Below are positions 7,921 to 17,498 of a DNA stretch of 64,000 nt, piece by piece. The DNA lies in contig NZ_CP091430.1 in NCBI RefSeq assembly GCF_024734895.1, positions 3,428,501 through 3,492,500 of the forward strand. Reading direction: 5' to 3'. The notes beneath the pieces were generated by a model. The model ran no database searches, was not told the DNA's origin, and saw only the letters and a list, made by a program, of their open reading frames with translations. The number at the start of each line of letters is the position of its first letter. Positions within the stretch are counted from its first letter, which is position 1. Both the position numbers and the translations under genes were made by a program. This DNA is from Paenibacillus spongiae (lineage in GTDB: Bacteria; Bacillota; Bacilli; Paenibacillales; Paenibacillaceae).

Positions 7921-9675
7921 ATGAATAAGAAGATTTTCGTTAAGATGATTACTATTGCAGGATGTCTTTCGTTAATGCTTACATTGGCAGCTTGCAGCGG
8001 CGGCAATTCCGAACCAGCTCCAGCAAACAACTCCAATTCGTCTGCTGAAATAGCTAAGCTGCTGGATCCAAACGCGGAGCCTGCGAAAGATCCTTATGGC
8101 AAGTTCGATCCGCCGATTGATATCACGGTCGTCCATACCTCCAATGAAGTTGCCAACAATCTGAAAAACGGGGATACGATTGAAAAAAATATTTATACCC
8201 GCACATGGCTCGAGAAGCTGGGGATTAATATGAAGTTCAAATGGACATCGCCGGGTTCGCAGGGCGAGGAGAAAATGAATCTGATGATCGCAAGCGGCGA
8301 TTTGCCCGATTTTTTCTATGTTTCCCCAGCGCAGTTCGAACGTCTTGCTTCCACCGGCCAGCTTGAGGATCTGACGGAAGTGGTGAAAAACTACAGCTCG
8401 AAGTATACCAAGAAATATCTGACCGGCGATTATGCAGGTCTGCTGGAGGGCGTGACGAAGAACGGCAAGATTTATGGCATTCCGAACGGTCAAACGTATC
8501 ACGATTCCGGATACATGCTATGGATGCGTTCGGACAATGTGGACAAAGCGGGTCTGACCATCCCGAAAACCGTCGATGAGCTCGATAAAATTCTAGAAGC
8601 CTTCAAGAAGAACGACTACGACGGCACCGGAGGGGAGAAATACCCGATTGCCCTTGCGGATGCAAACATCCCTTCGAATTATTGGGGGATCGGGGACGCC
8701 TTCTTCAATATGTTTCACTCTTATCCTAATATTTGGGTCATGAACAGCAAGGGAGAGCTGGAAGACGGCATGTTCGGTCCCGAGCGCAGAGAGCATACAC
8801 GCAAGGCGCTGCTCAAGCTCCAAGAGTATTTTAAGAAGGGATACATTCATCCGGATTTCGCTACGTTCGACGATACCAAGTACAATGAACTGATTGTGAA
8901 CAACCAGTCCAGCATCGTGTTTGGCGGATTATGGGATGCATGGTGGCCGCTTAATCTGAATATTGAGAAGTATCCTCATGCGAAGTGGCTGCCAGTAGCG
9001 ATCCCTTCAGCGGACGGAGAGTTGGCCAAATCATCCGTTACGGCTGCGACGGTGCTCGGCATCAGTGTCGCCCGGAAAGGCGTGGCAAATCCGGAAGCGC
9101 TTCCATTGATGGAGAATCTGTTTCATGATTTGAACAACAACCCGGACACGATGCAGTTCGGTAAATATAATACCGACCCGGTCGATAATGCAGGTATTTT
9201 CCTTGCCTATCCAATGCCGATCTACAATCCGTCGTTCAACTACGAAGCCTATGAGGCGGTTAGCGGTGCATTCAAAACCGGCAAGTCCGATGAGCTGTCC
9301 GAAGCTTACTCGCTGTTCTACAAGCAGGCCAAATCTTATGCCGATTCCAATGATAAGGCAGGCTTCCCGTCTTATCTGTCTTATTCGGATCAAGGAAGCT
9401 TGGCGGTTGTCGACAGCTACATCACGCGCAAAGCATTCCAAATGAACGAATATACGGCTATGCCGACGCAAGAGATGATCGATAATGCGCCAATTATTAA
9501 GAAAGCGTACGATGTCATGTTCCTGAGCGTCGTCACGGGGGGCGATATTAGCCAGTACGACGACTTCCTGAAGCAGTATGACGCGTTGTATGCTTCCGCC
9601 GTCTATCCGGGCGTTAATAAGTGGTTCGAAGCCAAGAACAAAGAGAGTATTCAAAAGTGGTTTGAGAGCAAATAA
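7921..9675 (+). CDS. ABC transporter solute-binding lipoprotein (LipO/YtcQ type)
   Basis: A 584-aa extracellular binding protein, anchored as a lipoprotein: signal peptide with lipobox LAAC near residue 25, then an Asn/Ser/Pro-rich linker. It is much longer than family-1 SBPs (about 430 aa) and fits the large YtcQ/LipO group that works with LplB-type permeases without a linked ATPase. Start ATG 7921 with a GGGGGA seven bases upstream. It heads a three-gene operon with two permeases. The ligand is probably an oligosaccharide, but this is inferred from family. Confidence 0.9.
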   Translation: MNKKIFVKMITIAGCLSLMLTLAACSGGNSEPAPANNSNSSAEIAKLLDPNAEPAKDPYGKFDPPIDITVVHTSNEVANNLKNGDTIEKNIYTRTWLEKLGINMKFKWTSPGSQGEEKMNLMIASGDLPDFFYVSPAQFERLASTGQLEDLTEVVKNYSSKYTKKYLTGDYAGLLEGVTKNGKIYGIPNGQTYHDSGYMLWMRSDNVDKAGLTIPKTVDELDKILEAFKKNDYDGTGGEKYPIALADANIPSNYWGIGDAFFNMFHSYPNIWVMNSKGELEDGMFGPERREHTRKALLKLQEYFKKGYIHPDFATFDDTKYNELIVNNQSSIVFGGLWDAWWPLNLNIEKYPHAKWLPVAIPSADGELAKSSVTAATVLGISVARKGVANPEALPLMENLFHDLNNNPDTMQFGKYNTDPVDNAGIFLAYPMPIYNPSFNYEAYEAVSGAFKTGKSDELSEAYSLFYKQAKSYADSNDKAGFPSYLSYSDQGSLAVVDSYITRKAFQMNEYTAMPTQEMIDNAPIIKKAYDVMFLSVVTGGDISQYDDFLKQYDALYASAVYPGVNKWFEAKNKESIQKWFESK

Positions 9676-9777
9676 AGGGCGATGCCGCCAGCCGAGACTG
9701 CGGGTGCATATGCATATGCGTATCCGCAGTCTGTATTTGAACGATATTACTCCAGGTCAATAAATAGGGGCGAAGTT

Positions 9778-10677
9778 ATGAAGGCCATAAAAATTCCGCG
9801 CAAACAGCTCGCGCTATATATCATGTTGATCCCGCCGGTCTTGGTTTTATTTATATATGCTTATCTTCCGATGCTGGGCGTCGTCATGTCCTTTCAGCGG
9901 TTTGAGCCGAGTCTTGGCTTCTTTCGATCGGAATGGGTAGGGCTTGAGAATTTCCGCAGACTGCTGTACATTCCCGACGTAAAGGGGGTCGTGTTGAATA
10001 CACTGTTCATTGCCTCCATGAAAATCGTCGTCGAAACGGTTGCCGCTATTCTCGTGGCGATATTGTTGAATGAGATCGTCTCGAAGGTGTTCAGACGTTC
10101 GGTGCAGACGATTATTTATTTCCCGTACTTCCTGTCGTGGGTCATTCTAGGGGGCATTTTCCGGGATATGATGTCCAGGGAAGGTTTAATTAACGTGCTG
10201 CTCGGCAAGCTCGGGTTTGAACCGATCGTATTTCTTTCTAAGGCGTCGTTGTTCCCTTACTTGCTTGTCATTACTGAAACATGGCAGGTTACCGGCTTCG
10301 GAACGATCGTATTTCTTGCTGCTATTACGACGATCGATCCGACGCTATACGAAGCGGCCGTCATGGATGGCGCCAGCCGTTTCAAACAGATCATCCATAT
10401 TACGATCCCAAGCATCAGAACGACGATTATCCTGATGGTGACATTGAGCCTGGGCTATATTCTTAACGCCGGTTTTGAGCAGGTGCTAATGTTATACAGT
10501 CCGCTCGTGTATTCGACAGGCGACGTCATCGATACCTGGGTATACCGGATGGGGCTTCAGCAGTCGCAATATTCGCTTGCATCGGCAATCGGTCTTTTTA
10601 GGTCGGTCGTCAGCCTGATTCTCATATCGGCTTCTTATTATTTTGCGCGTAAATTTTCCGATCATCGAATCTTTTAA
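9778..10677 (+). CDS. ABC transporter permease (LplB/YteP family)
   Basis: Integral membrane subunit of a sugar importer, 299 aa and six predicted membrane spans. The start chosen is ATG 9778 (MKAIKIPRKQLALYIMLIPP) behind GGGGCGA; the open frame extends upstream but without a site. The EAA loop is seen as YEAAVMDGASRFKQIIHITIPSI near residue 200. It pairs with the next gene. As usual for this family, no ATPase is encoded nearby; a shared MsmX-type ATPase is likely. Confidence 0.9.
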   Translation: MKAIKIPRKQLALYIMLIPPVLVLFIYAYLPMLGVVMSFQRFEPSLGFFRSEWVGLENFRRLLYIPDVKGVVLNTLFIASMKIVVETVAAILVAILLNEIVSKVFRRSVQTIIYFPYFLSWVILGGIFRDMMSREGLINVLLGKLGFEPIVFLSKASLFPYLLVITETWQVTGFGTIVFLAAITTIDPTLYEAAVMDGASRFKQIIHITIPSIRTTIILMVTLSLGYILNAGFEQVLMLYSPLVYSTGDVIDTWVYRMGLQQSQYSLASAIGLFRSVVSLILISASYYFARKFSDHRIF

Positions 10678-10697
10678 GAGGGGCAGGCTGGAAAGAC

Positions 10698-11579
10698 ATG
10701 GTGGACCGTTCCATAGGAAGACGCATGTTTACGACGATCAACGGATTGTTCTTTATCCTATTTTCTCTGAGCTGCCTTGTTCCGATGATTTACGTATTGG
10801 CCGTTTCATTAAGCTCAAGCACTGCTGTTACGGCCGGAGAAGTGATCCTTTGGCCAGTAAACTTCACTTGGAAATCGTATGAATACATACTGAATAAAGG
10901 TGAATATTGGCGCGCGATGTGGATTTCCGTGCTGAGGGTTGCTCTAGGTACAGGCGTCAGCATGATGTTAACGATTCTGATGGCTTATCCATTATCCAAG
11001 AGCAAGAGTAGCTTTAAGCATCAGCCGGTATTCGCCTGGTATCTAATCATTACGATGCTATTTTCCGGCGGGCTTATTCCTAGCTTCATGATGGTAAAGT
11101 ATACAGGGTTGCTCGATACCATCTGGGCATTGATCTTGCCGGGTGCGGTTTCGGTATTCAATGTTTTGCTGCTTTCGAATTTTTTTCGTCATATTCCGAA
11201 GGAAATTGAAGAGTCGGCTTTCATGGACGGGGCAGGACATTTCAAAATTTTATTGAAGCTTTACTTAGCTTTATCGATGCCGATCCTGGCGACATTGATC
11301 GTATTTATTGCGGTAGGGCATTGGAATGCCTGGTTCGACGGATTGATCTATATGAACGACCAGACGAATTATCCTTTGCAATCATACTTGCAAACTATTC
11401 TGGTGAAATCCAATTCGCAGGTCATGACACAGGCGCACGCGAAGCTGTTAAGCATGGTGTCAGATCGAACGATCAAATCGGCTCAAGTTTTTATTGCCTC
11501 TATACCCATTTTATGCGTGTACCCGTTTTTGCAAAAATATTTTATATCGGGCATTATGCTCGGTTCCGTGAAAGAATAG
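10698..11579 (+). CDS. Carbohydrate ABC transporter permease (YtcP type)
   Basis: The second membrane subunit of the importer, 293 aa with six predicted spans. The EAA-loop equivalent reads EIEESAFMDGAGHFKILLKLYLALSMP near residue 185, and the end (LQKYFISGIMLGSVKE) is typical of the YtcP group. ATG 10698 lies 20 bases after the previous stop; its ribosome site is weak (GGAAAG). A strong terminator follows at 11592. Confidence 0.9.
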   Translation: MVDRSIGRRMFTTINGLFFILFSLSCLVPMIYVLAVSLSSSTAVTAGEVILWPVNFTWKSYEYILNKGEYWRAMWISVLRVALGTGVSMMLTILMAYPLSKSKSSFKHQPVFAWYLIITMLFSGGLIPSFMMVKYTGLLDTIWALILPGAVSVFNVLLLSNFFRHIPKEIEESAFMDGAGHFKILLKLYLALSMPILATLIVFIAVGHWNAWFDGLIYMNDQTNYPLQSYLQTILVKSNSQVMTQAHAKLLSMVSDRTIKSAQVFIASIPILCVYPFLQKYFISGIMLGSVKE

Positions 11580-11591
11580 ATAGGTCAACGC

Positions 11592-11627
11592 AGAAAGAAG
11601 CAGCCAAGTAGCTGCTTCTTTCTTTAT
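11592..11627. terminator. Bidirectional terminator
   Basis: A 13-bp perfect stem AGAAAGAAGCAGC (11592-11604) with its complement (11611-11623), loop CAAGTA, and T-rich or A-rich flanks. It separates the plus-strand importer from the minus-strand dehydrogenase. Confidence 0.9.
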
Positions 11628-11644
11628 CATACTGCCACATGAAA

Positions 11645-12643
11645 TTACAATTTGATTTCAACGCCCTTGGCGGATGATTCACTGGTAGCGAGCAGCGCCT
11701 CCAAGGTGTTTAAGTTGTCGCGGCCCGAAATAGCCGGCTCGCGTTCTTCCCGGATCGATTGCGCGAATTCGGCAAGCACGCCATGAATGCTTTCTTTCTC
11801 CGGAACGACAAACGGCACACGGGTTTTGGTCTGCGCGGCGTCAACGACATATACACCGTATCCTTCGCCCAAATCATCCATATAGACGGAGCCTTGCTCG
11901 AACTGGATTTTCCACACGCCTTCCCATGGCACGGGGATTCCTTTGGCCAGCAAGCTTGCGAGATAGAATACATTAATCCCGCTCTCGGTTTGATAGACCG
12001 CATTTACGTTAGGATCGCCTTTGTAGCCGCTATCTGGATAGTTCCAGGTTTTGCCCCAAACGCTTGCGATATTGCTGTCCAGCAAGAAGCGCATCATATC
12101 GATATGATGGACGGACATCTCCAGGAGAATATAATTGTCCATCTCACGTTGATAGCCTTTACCGTTATGATCGAAGAAGAATTGAGACTGAACAAACTGT
12201 ATGCTGCCTAATCCGCAATTCTGGATCGTCTGTTTCAATGTGGCCACGCTCGGAAGATAACGATAGTTTTGGCTGATCATCAAGCTCCGGTTTCGTTCGG
12301 CCGCCAGCTGAACGAGCTCCTTGGCATCTTCCATTGTCAGCACGAAAGGCTTCTCGATAAGAACATGGAGGTTCTGTTCCAACGCTTCCTTGGCGATCTG
12401 ATAATGAACCGGCGAGATTGCAGTGATAAATACGGCATCGGCGTCCAGTTCACGGAAGGCCTTCTTGTAATCCGTGTACAGGATTTGTTTGGAGAGCGAA
12501 AACTCTTCAGCGTACCCTTCCAAAACTTCAGCATTCAAATCGACTAACCCGGCGTATTCAAAATCGGGGGATGGCATGACAAAGCTTGCGCCGACACCTC
12601 TTCCATGCATGCCTAAACCGACTTGAATGATCTTCAAGCTCAT
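11645..12643 (-). CDS. Gfo/Idh/MocA family oxidoreductase
   Basis: NAD(P)-dependent sugar or cyclitol dehydrogenase, 332 aa. The N-terminal Rossmann domain begins IIQVGLGMHGRGVGASF; the family motif EKPFVLTMEDAKELV lies near residue 97, and the catalytic His region is MSVHHIDMMRFLL near 180. ATG 12643, preceded by AAGGGGGAA, overlaps the stop of the cupin gene by 4 bases (ATGA), indicating translational coupling. It probably oxidises a hydroxyl of the sugar-like substrate handled by the region. Confidence 0.9.
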   Translation of the reverse strand: MSLKIIQVGLGMHGRGVGASFVMPSPDFEYAGLVDLNAEVLEGYAEEFSLSKQILYTDYKKAFRELDADAVFITAISPVHYQIAKEALEQNLHVLIEKPFVLTMEDAKELVQLAAERNRSLMISQNYRYLPSVATLKQTIQNCGLGSIQFVQSQFFFDHNGKGYQREMDNYILLEMSVHHIDMMRFLLDSNIASVWGKTWNYPDSGYKGDPNVNAVYQTESGINVFYLASLLAKGIPVPWEGVWKIQFEQGSVYMDDLGEGYGVYVVDAAQTKTRVPFVVPEKESIHGVLAEFAQSIREEREPAISGRDNLNTLEALLATSESSAKGVEIKL

Positions 12644-12975
12644 TGCCGTTCCCCCTTATTGCGATATAAATATCCGATCTTGCCGCCCGGCGGCAGGACG
12701 CCGTAGATATATACAGCTGTCATTTCCTCGGTTACGATCAGAGAGTGCTCCTGTCCTTGCTCCGTCAATACGATATCTCCCGGACCGATTTCATAGGTGT
12801 CGCCTTCGGTTGTGCAAATTCCTCTTCCGCTTACGATGATCCAATATTCATTGCATTCGTGATAATGCAGCGGAACTTCCTGTCCCACCTGCAGGTGATT
12901 AATCCCGTAATGATTGATCTCGCTCCATTGTGGAAACAACTCCAGATCCTGCTTGTCTACGCGAATGACCGGCAT
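12640..12975 (-). CDS. Cupin domain-containing protein
   Basis: 111-aa single-domain cupin, ATG 12975 behind AGAGGTG. Conserved cupin motif 1 is seen as PLHYHECNEYWIIVSGRG near residues 35-52 and motif 2 as GPGDIVLTEQGQEHSL. The metal-binding His and Glu are therefore present. Small cupins of this kind often act as sugar isomerases or epimerases or as ligand sensors. It is first in the cupin-dehydrogenase pair. Confidence 0.87.
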   Translation of the reverse strand: MPVIRVDKQDLELFPQWSEINHYGINHLQVGQEVPLHYHECNEYWIIVSGRGICTTEGDTYEIGPGDIVLTEQGQEHSLIVTEEMTAVYIYGVLPPGGKIGYLYRNKGERQ

Positions 12976-13116
12976 AATAACTGCACCTCTCCATCCTAAA
13001 GTGTATGAGCCCAGCAGTTCTAACTAGAAGTATGGGCCTAATATATATATGGTTTCGCTACTATACTACAACAAAGAGAGAAAATCATCAAAGTAAGTTC
13101 TCCGTCGATAGATGTG

Positions 13117-13144
13117 TTGACTTAATTTCAATTTTCCGTATACT
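13117..13144 (+). promoter_or_regulatory. Sigma-A-type promoter of the YhfZ-family regulator
   Basis: TTGACT (13117-13122), 16-base spacer, TATACT (13139-13144). The gene's ATG begins only 7 bases after the -10 box, and there is no ribosome binding site in the gap, so the mRNA may be leaderless. Confidence 0.65.
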
Positions 13145-13150
13145 GAAAAT

Positions 13151-14068
13151 ATGAAAAATTTAAATTCCAAGTCAGCTAATCTAGCTAAATACATTGCAAG
13201 AGAATTAATGAAATGCGAGGTCGGTTCCAAAATACCGACCACGCCAGAATTGGCGGGCATGTTCTCCGTCGGGTTCGGTACGGTGGATAAAGCGATGAAC
13301 GCTTTAAAAGAAACCGGAGCCATCAAGCTGCAGTCCAAGGGTCAGCTCGGAACCATTATGCTGGAGAAGAATGCTGCCGCATTATGGTCCATAATCGATC
13401 AGGGGCCGCTTGTCGGATCGCTGCCGCTGCCCAAAACAATTGAATACGAAGGACTTGCTACCGCACTGATCGAGATGTTTAACGCGAAGCAGGTGGAATG
13501 CAATCTGACCTTTAAGAATGGGGCGACATTACGGGTTAACCAGCTGCTGGAGCAGCAATGCGATTTCATTATGATGTCGCAGCTGTCTGCTGAACAGGCC
13601 TGTGAGGAGTACTCGAATCTGCGATTCATCAGCATTGAAGGCGATAACAGCTATTACAGCGATCTGATCGTCCTGCACCGGAAAGACAATTCGCCTGACA
13701 TGGAGCAATGGCGAATCGGTCTGGACCCGGCGTCTTACGATCATATCGCTTTGTCGGATCAGCTTTTCTCGTCCAACGAGAAAATAAACATCCATTACGG
13801 CAACATTCCTTACTTGATTGCAGACGGCATCATCGATGCCGCAATATGGCATAGCAGCCAGCTTGTACCAACCTCATTGATCGAAATACTTGCGGTCAAG
13901 AGAGTGGATCAACCGCAATCGAATTCAGATAAAAGCATGGCGGCCGCTATTGTGATCAATAAGGAACGGAAAGAAATCCATGCATTGTTCGATGAGCTAT
14001 GTGATGTTGAGCTGATCGGCAAGATTCAGCAGGAAGTCATTACGAGGAAACGGTCGCCGATCTACTAA
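13151..14068 (+). CDS. yhfZ: YhfZ-family transcriptional regulator
   Basis: 305 aa. An N-terminal winged helix of GntR style (residues about 15-75: VGSKIPTTPELAGMFSVGFGTVDKAMNALKETGAIKL) is followed by a periplasmic-binding-protein-like effector domain. The block SLPLPKTIEYEGLATALIEMF and later LRVNQLLEQQCDFIMMSQLSAE match my memory of E. coli YhfZ, encoded beside php in the yhf operon. Here too a Php-like gene lies two genes downstream. It probably controls the array at 14113-25948. The start abuts the promoter and has no ribosome site. Confidence 0.75.
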   Translation: MKNLNSKSANLAKYIARELMKCEVGSKIPTTPELAGMFSVGFGTVDKAMNALKETGAIKLQSKGQLGTIMLEKNAAALWSIIDQGPLVGSLPLPKTIEYEGLATALIEMFNAKQVECNLTFKNGATLRVNQLLEQQCDFIMMSQLSAEQACEEYSNLRFISIEGDNSYYSDLIVLHRKDNSPDMEQWRIGLDPASYDHIALSDQLFSSNEKINIHYGNIPYLIADGIIDAAIWHSSQLVPTSLIEILAVKRVDQPQSNSDKSMAAAIVINKERKEIHALFDELCDVELIGKIQQEVITRKRSPIY

Positions 14069-14112
14069 GTTAGATCGGCTGCATCCGAAGACCTATGAAA
14101 GGAATTGTTTAC

Positions 14113-15399
14113 ATGATTAAAACGAATACAGAAATAACCGATGTTGTTGTACTTGGAGGGGGAGCTGCTGGCGTGATGGCAGCTGCGGCTGCAGCGCGAA
14201 ATGGCGCTAAAGTTCTTCTCGTGGAAGGCCAGAACTGCTTAGGCGGTTCCAGAACGGCTACGGGGGTAGATACCTTCTACGGATTCTTTACACCTGGCAA
14301 GAGCCCTAAGAAGATTGTGGGCGGGATTCCCGATGAAATCGTAAATCGGTTAAAGGAAGAGAACAAGCTGTTCGAAAGACAAAATACATATGGTGCCGGC
14401 ACAGGGCTTACTTATGATGTAGAAGCGCTCAAGATTGCTTATGAAGATCTGGTGCAGAGCTCGGGTTGTCAGTTGTTGTTCCATACAACCGCTTGCCATG
14501 TTGAGGCTGAAGACGGAAGAGTGAGCAGCGTGTGGCTGGCCAATAAAGCCGGGATCACGGAAGTGAAGGCCAAATATTTCGTGGATACAACCGGTGACGC
14601 CGATATCGTGGCACGGGCAGGCGGACGATTCGATGCCGGTTCCGAAAGCGAGCCGAACCAATCGCTCAGCACGATCTTTTTTATGGGGAACGTCGACTTG
14701 GAGAAAGCGAAGACCGTTAGCCATGAGCAGATGGTAAATCTGATGAAGGAAGCGAACGAGAGCAAAGAGTTCCAGCTGCCGAGGATTGATGGCTCGTATC
14801 ACCGGACGCCTAATCCAGGCGTTATTCAAGCCAATATGGTGAGAGTGAAGAACATTGATGCAACCGATCCTTACTCGTTAACGAAGGCGGAAATCGAAGG
14901 CCGGAAACAGGTTCAACAGTACGCTAATTTCTTGAAAGCGAAAGTTGCCGGCTTCGAAAACGCGTTCCTTATGAGCACAAGCCAATACATCGGCGTACGC
15001 GAAACGCGGAAAATCGAAGGACATTATGTGCTGACTGAAGACGATGTGGTCAGCGGTCGCAAATTCAAGGATTCCATTGCATGCTGCGGCGCTCCGGTTG
15101 AAGATCACAATCCAGGAGAGGGTACGCGTTGGGTATATGTAGCCGATGAAGGACATTATCACATCCCGTATCGCTCATTGGTACCGCAGAAGCTGAAGAA
15201 CGTCATTGTGGCAGGAAGATGCTTGTCAGCTACGCACGGCGCTCAAGCATCCGCCCGAAATTCAGCTCAGGCCATGGCCATGGGTCAAGCAGCCGGTACG
15301 GCTGCGGCCATTGCGTTCGCAACGAACCGTGATTTCGCCGATGTGGACATCGACAAGCTGCGGCAAACACTAGCACAGCAGCATGCAATCATAGACTAG
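14113..15399 (+). CDS. FAD-dependent oxidoreductase (FAD_oxidored family)
   Basis: 428-aa flavoprotein. Start ATG 14113 is nine bases from AAAGGA; the upstream in-frame ATG 14095 has no site. The FAD-binding motif VVVLGGGAAGVMAAAAAARNG lies at residues about 10-30, followed by GGSRTATGVDTFYGF. The C-terminal block VIVAGRCLSATHGAQASARN is typical of the family (PF12831). It probably dehydrogenates a small hydroxylated substrate or intermediate. It is the first enzyme gene of the array, 44 bases after the regulator. Confidence 0.88.
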   Translation: MIKTNTEITDVVVLGGGAAGVMAAAAAARNGAKVLLVEGQNCLGGSRTATGVDTFYGFFTPGKSPKKIVGGIPDEIVNRLKEENKLFERQNTYGAGTGLTYDVEALKIAYEDLVQSSGCQLLFHTTACHVEAEDGRVSSVWLANKAGITEVKAKYFVDTTGDADIVARAGGRFDAGSESEPNQSLSTIFFMGNVDLEKAKTVSHEQMVNLMKEANESKEFQLPRIDGSYHRTPNPGVIQANMVRVKNIDATDPYSLTKAEIEGRKQVQQYANFLKAKVAGFENAFLMSTSQYIGVRETRKIEGHYVLTEDDVVSGRKFKDSIACCGAPVEDHNPGEGTRWVYVADEGHYHIPYRSLVPQKLKNVIVAGRCLSATHGAQASARNSAQAMAMGQAAGTAAAIAFATNRDFADVDIDKLRQTLAQQHAIID

Positions 15400-15421
15400 T
15401 TATTATGAAGAGGTGATTAAG

Positions 15422-16381
15422 ATGGGACGAGTCAGAACCGTATTAGGAGATATCGACTCCGCGGATTTGGGTAAGGTGTATTCTCACGAGCATCTTATCA
15501 TTTCCGGCGGACTTGGCGTTATGAAGAAGAAAGACCTCCACCTGAACAGTGTGGAGGCGGCATGTCAGGAAATCGAAGATTGCAAGCAGTATAATATCAA
15601 AACCTTCGTCGATATGATGCCTTTAGATTGCGGCAGACATCCTGAGTTTTTGGTTGAAATATCGAAGCGCACGAATACGAATATCATTGCTGTAACCGGA
15701 TTTCATAAGCCGATGTACTATGACGATATTCACTGGATTTATAACTACTCCGAAGAGCAGATACGCGATTTGCTCGTTGCTGATGTAATGGAAGGCATGG
15801 ACCGCCACAGCTATAACGGTCCGATCGTAGAACGGATTTCGGCTAAAGCGGGGCTATTGAAAGGCGCTTCGGACTATAACCGGATCAGCCCTGTTTCCAA
15901 GAAGCTGTTTGCTTCCGTTGCGGAAGCGCAGAAGATGACTGGCGCTCCGATCTCCACGCATACGGAAGAAGGCACGATGGGGCTGGAGCAAATTCAATTG
16001 ATGACAGACATGGGCGTTTCGCCGCAGTCCATCATTATTTGTCACACGGACCGCAATCCTGATCTGGATTACCACATCTCCATGCTGGAGAGCGGAGTCT
16101 TCTTGGAATATGACAATGCTTCCAGAATCAAATATTGGCCGGACAGCATGATTATCGATCTGATCGTAAAAGTAGTCGCAGCCGGTTATGAAGACCAGAT
16201 CCTGCTGGGTACTGACTTCGCGCTTCGTTCCTATTGGAAAGCATTCAACGGCGGTCCGGGAATGGCTCATTTGGCAGCTTCCTTTATACCGCGCCTGATG
16301 AAGGCGGGACTAAGTGAAGAGACGATTGAGAAGTTCATGGTTCACAATTCGGCCCGTGCGTTTTCGTTTCAAGAGGTATAA
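15422..16381 (+). CDS. Phosphotriesterase-family amidohydrolase (Php-like)
   Basis: Binuclear-metal TIM-barrel hydrolase, 319 aa. ATG 15422 is chosen over GTG 15413, which sits within the ribosome site GAAGAGGTG. Metal ligands visible: HxH as YSHEHL near residue 21, the bridging Lys in KAGLLKG near 143, His in ISTHTEEG near 180, His in IICHTDRNP near 207, and Asp in LLGTDFALRS near 264. Homologues act as phosphotriesterases or lactonases; the genetic context suggests a sugar lactone or phosphoester. Confidence 0.87.
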   Translation: MGRVRTVLGDIDSADLGKVYSHEHLIISGGLGVMKKKDLHLNSVEAACQEIEDCKQYNIKTFVDMMPLDCGRHPEFLVEISKRTNTNIIAVTGFHKPMYYDDIHWIYNYSEEQIRDLLVADVMEGMDRHSYNGPIVERISAKAGLLKGASDYNRISPVSKKLFASVAEAQKMTGAPISTHTEEGTMGLEQIQLMTDMGVSPQSIIICHTDRNPDLDYHISMLESGVFLEYDNASRIKYWPDSMIIDLIVKVVAAGYEDQILLGTDFALRSYWKAFNGGPGMAHLAASFIPRLMKAGLSEETIEKFMVHNSARAFSFQEV

Positions 16382-16402
16382 GGTAAACGAGGGGGATTGT
16401 CG

Positions 16403-17485
16403 ATGAGTGAGGAAACCTTCCAGCTGGATTATATCCCTGGCATGTGTACGAACACGAGTTACCGGATTGGTATTATCGGCAGCGGATTTATTATTAGGGA
16501 ATGTCATCTACCGGCATACAGGGAAGCAGGATATCAAGTTGTTGGCATTGCATCGCGCATGAAAGCGAATGCGGAAGCAGTCGCTTCCGAGTTTGGAATA
16601 CCGAAGGTGTACGACACCATACAAGAGCTTCTTGACGATCCATCGGTTGATGTTGTCGACATCGCCGTACCGCCTCACATGCAGCCGGAGCTGATTGCAA
16701 TGGCTGCCAGGGCAGGAAAGCATATTCTGGCCCAGAAGCCGCTTGCGGTCACGTATAAGGAAGCGGTCGAGACGGTCAGGATTTGTCAGGAAGCCGGCGT
16801 TCAATTGCTCGTGAACCAGAACGGGCGCTTCGATCCGGCTGTCATGGCGGCGAAGGATTTGATTCAGAAGGGTATCGTAGGCAAGCCCGTGTACGCAACG
16901 ATCGAGCTGAGATACAAGCCCCATTGGCAGGAATACCAGAAACAATATGAACGGCTGATGTTCTTGTTCATGGGTATCCATCATCTGGATCAATTCCGTT
17001 ATTGGTTCGGGACTCCGGAGCGCATCTTCGCTAGCTCAATTCGTCAACCCGAGGGTGAATTTATTGGTGAGTATTCATCCTCCTACATATTGGAGTATGA
17101 GAATGGGCTGCTGGCTTCGGCCTGGGATGATGGATTTACTTGGGATGAAGAAAGCTTCGGCGTATTCTATAAAATCGAGGGTACGGAGGGCGTCGTAAGA
17201 TTGAACATCGGATGGCCGTCCGGCGGTCCAAGCCAAATCTCTTATATGTCCAAGAAGCTGGATTCCCAGTGGCACTCGCCGAAGCTTAGCGGAAGCTGGT
17301 TCCCGGGGGCGTTTAAATACACGATGAACGAGATGTTCCGTTCCTTGACGGACGGGAACGAATCGATGATATCCGGCAGAAACAATCTGGAAACGATGGC
17401 CATGATGGAAGCCTGTTATGCGTCGATCGAGAAGAAGCGTTCGATTCAGATATCCGAAATCATACAATCCGCTGCATGGCAGTGA
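16403..17485 (+). CDS. Gfo/Idh/MocA family oxidoreductase
   Basis: 360-aa NAD(P)-dependent dehydrogenase. Start ATG 16403, seven bases after GAGGGGG; the TTG at 16397 is too close. Rossmann motif RIGIIGSGFIIRECHLPAY near residue 20; AQKPLAVTYKEAVE near 110 replaces the usual EKP with QKP, keeping the catalytic Lys; the active-site region is MGIHHLDQFRYWFG near 188. The N-terminus has an extra 18 residues before the Rossmann fold. It probably oxidises or reduces a pathway sugar. Confidence 0.88.
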   Translation: MSEETFQLDYIPGMCTNTSYRIGIIGSGFIIRECHLPAYREAGYQVVGIASRMKANAEAVASEFGIPKVYDTIQELLDDPSVDVVDIAVPPHMQPELIAMAARAGKHILAQKPLAVTYKEAVETVRICQEAGVQLLVNQNGRFDPAVMAAKDLIQKGIVGKPVYATIELRYKPHWQEYQKQYERLMFLFMGIHHLDQFRYWFGTPERIFASSIRQPEGEFIGEYSSSYILEYENGLLASAWDDGFTWDEESFGVFYKIEGTEGVVRLNIGWPSGGPSQISYMSKKLDSQWHSPKLSGSWFPGAFKYTMNEMFRSLTDGNESMISGRNNLETMAMMEACYASIEKKRSIQISEIIQSAAWQ

Positions 17486-17498
17486 GAAGGGGGAGCCA

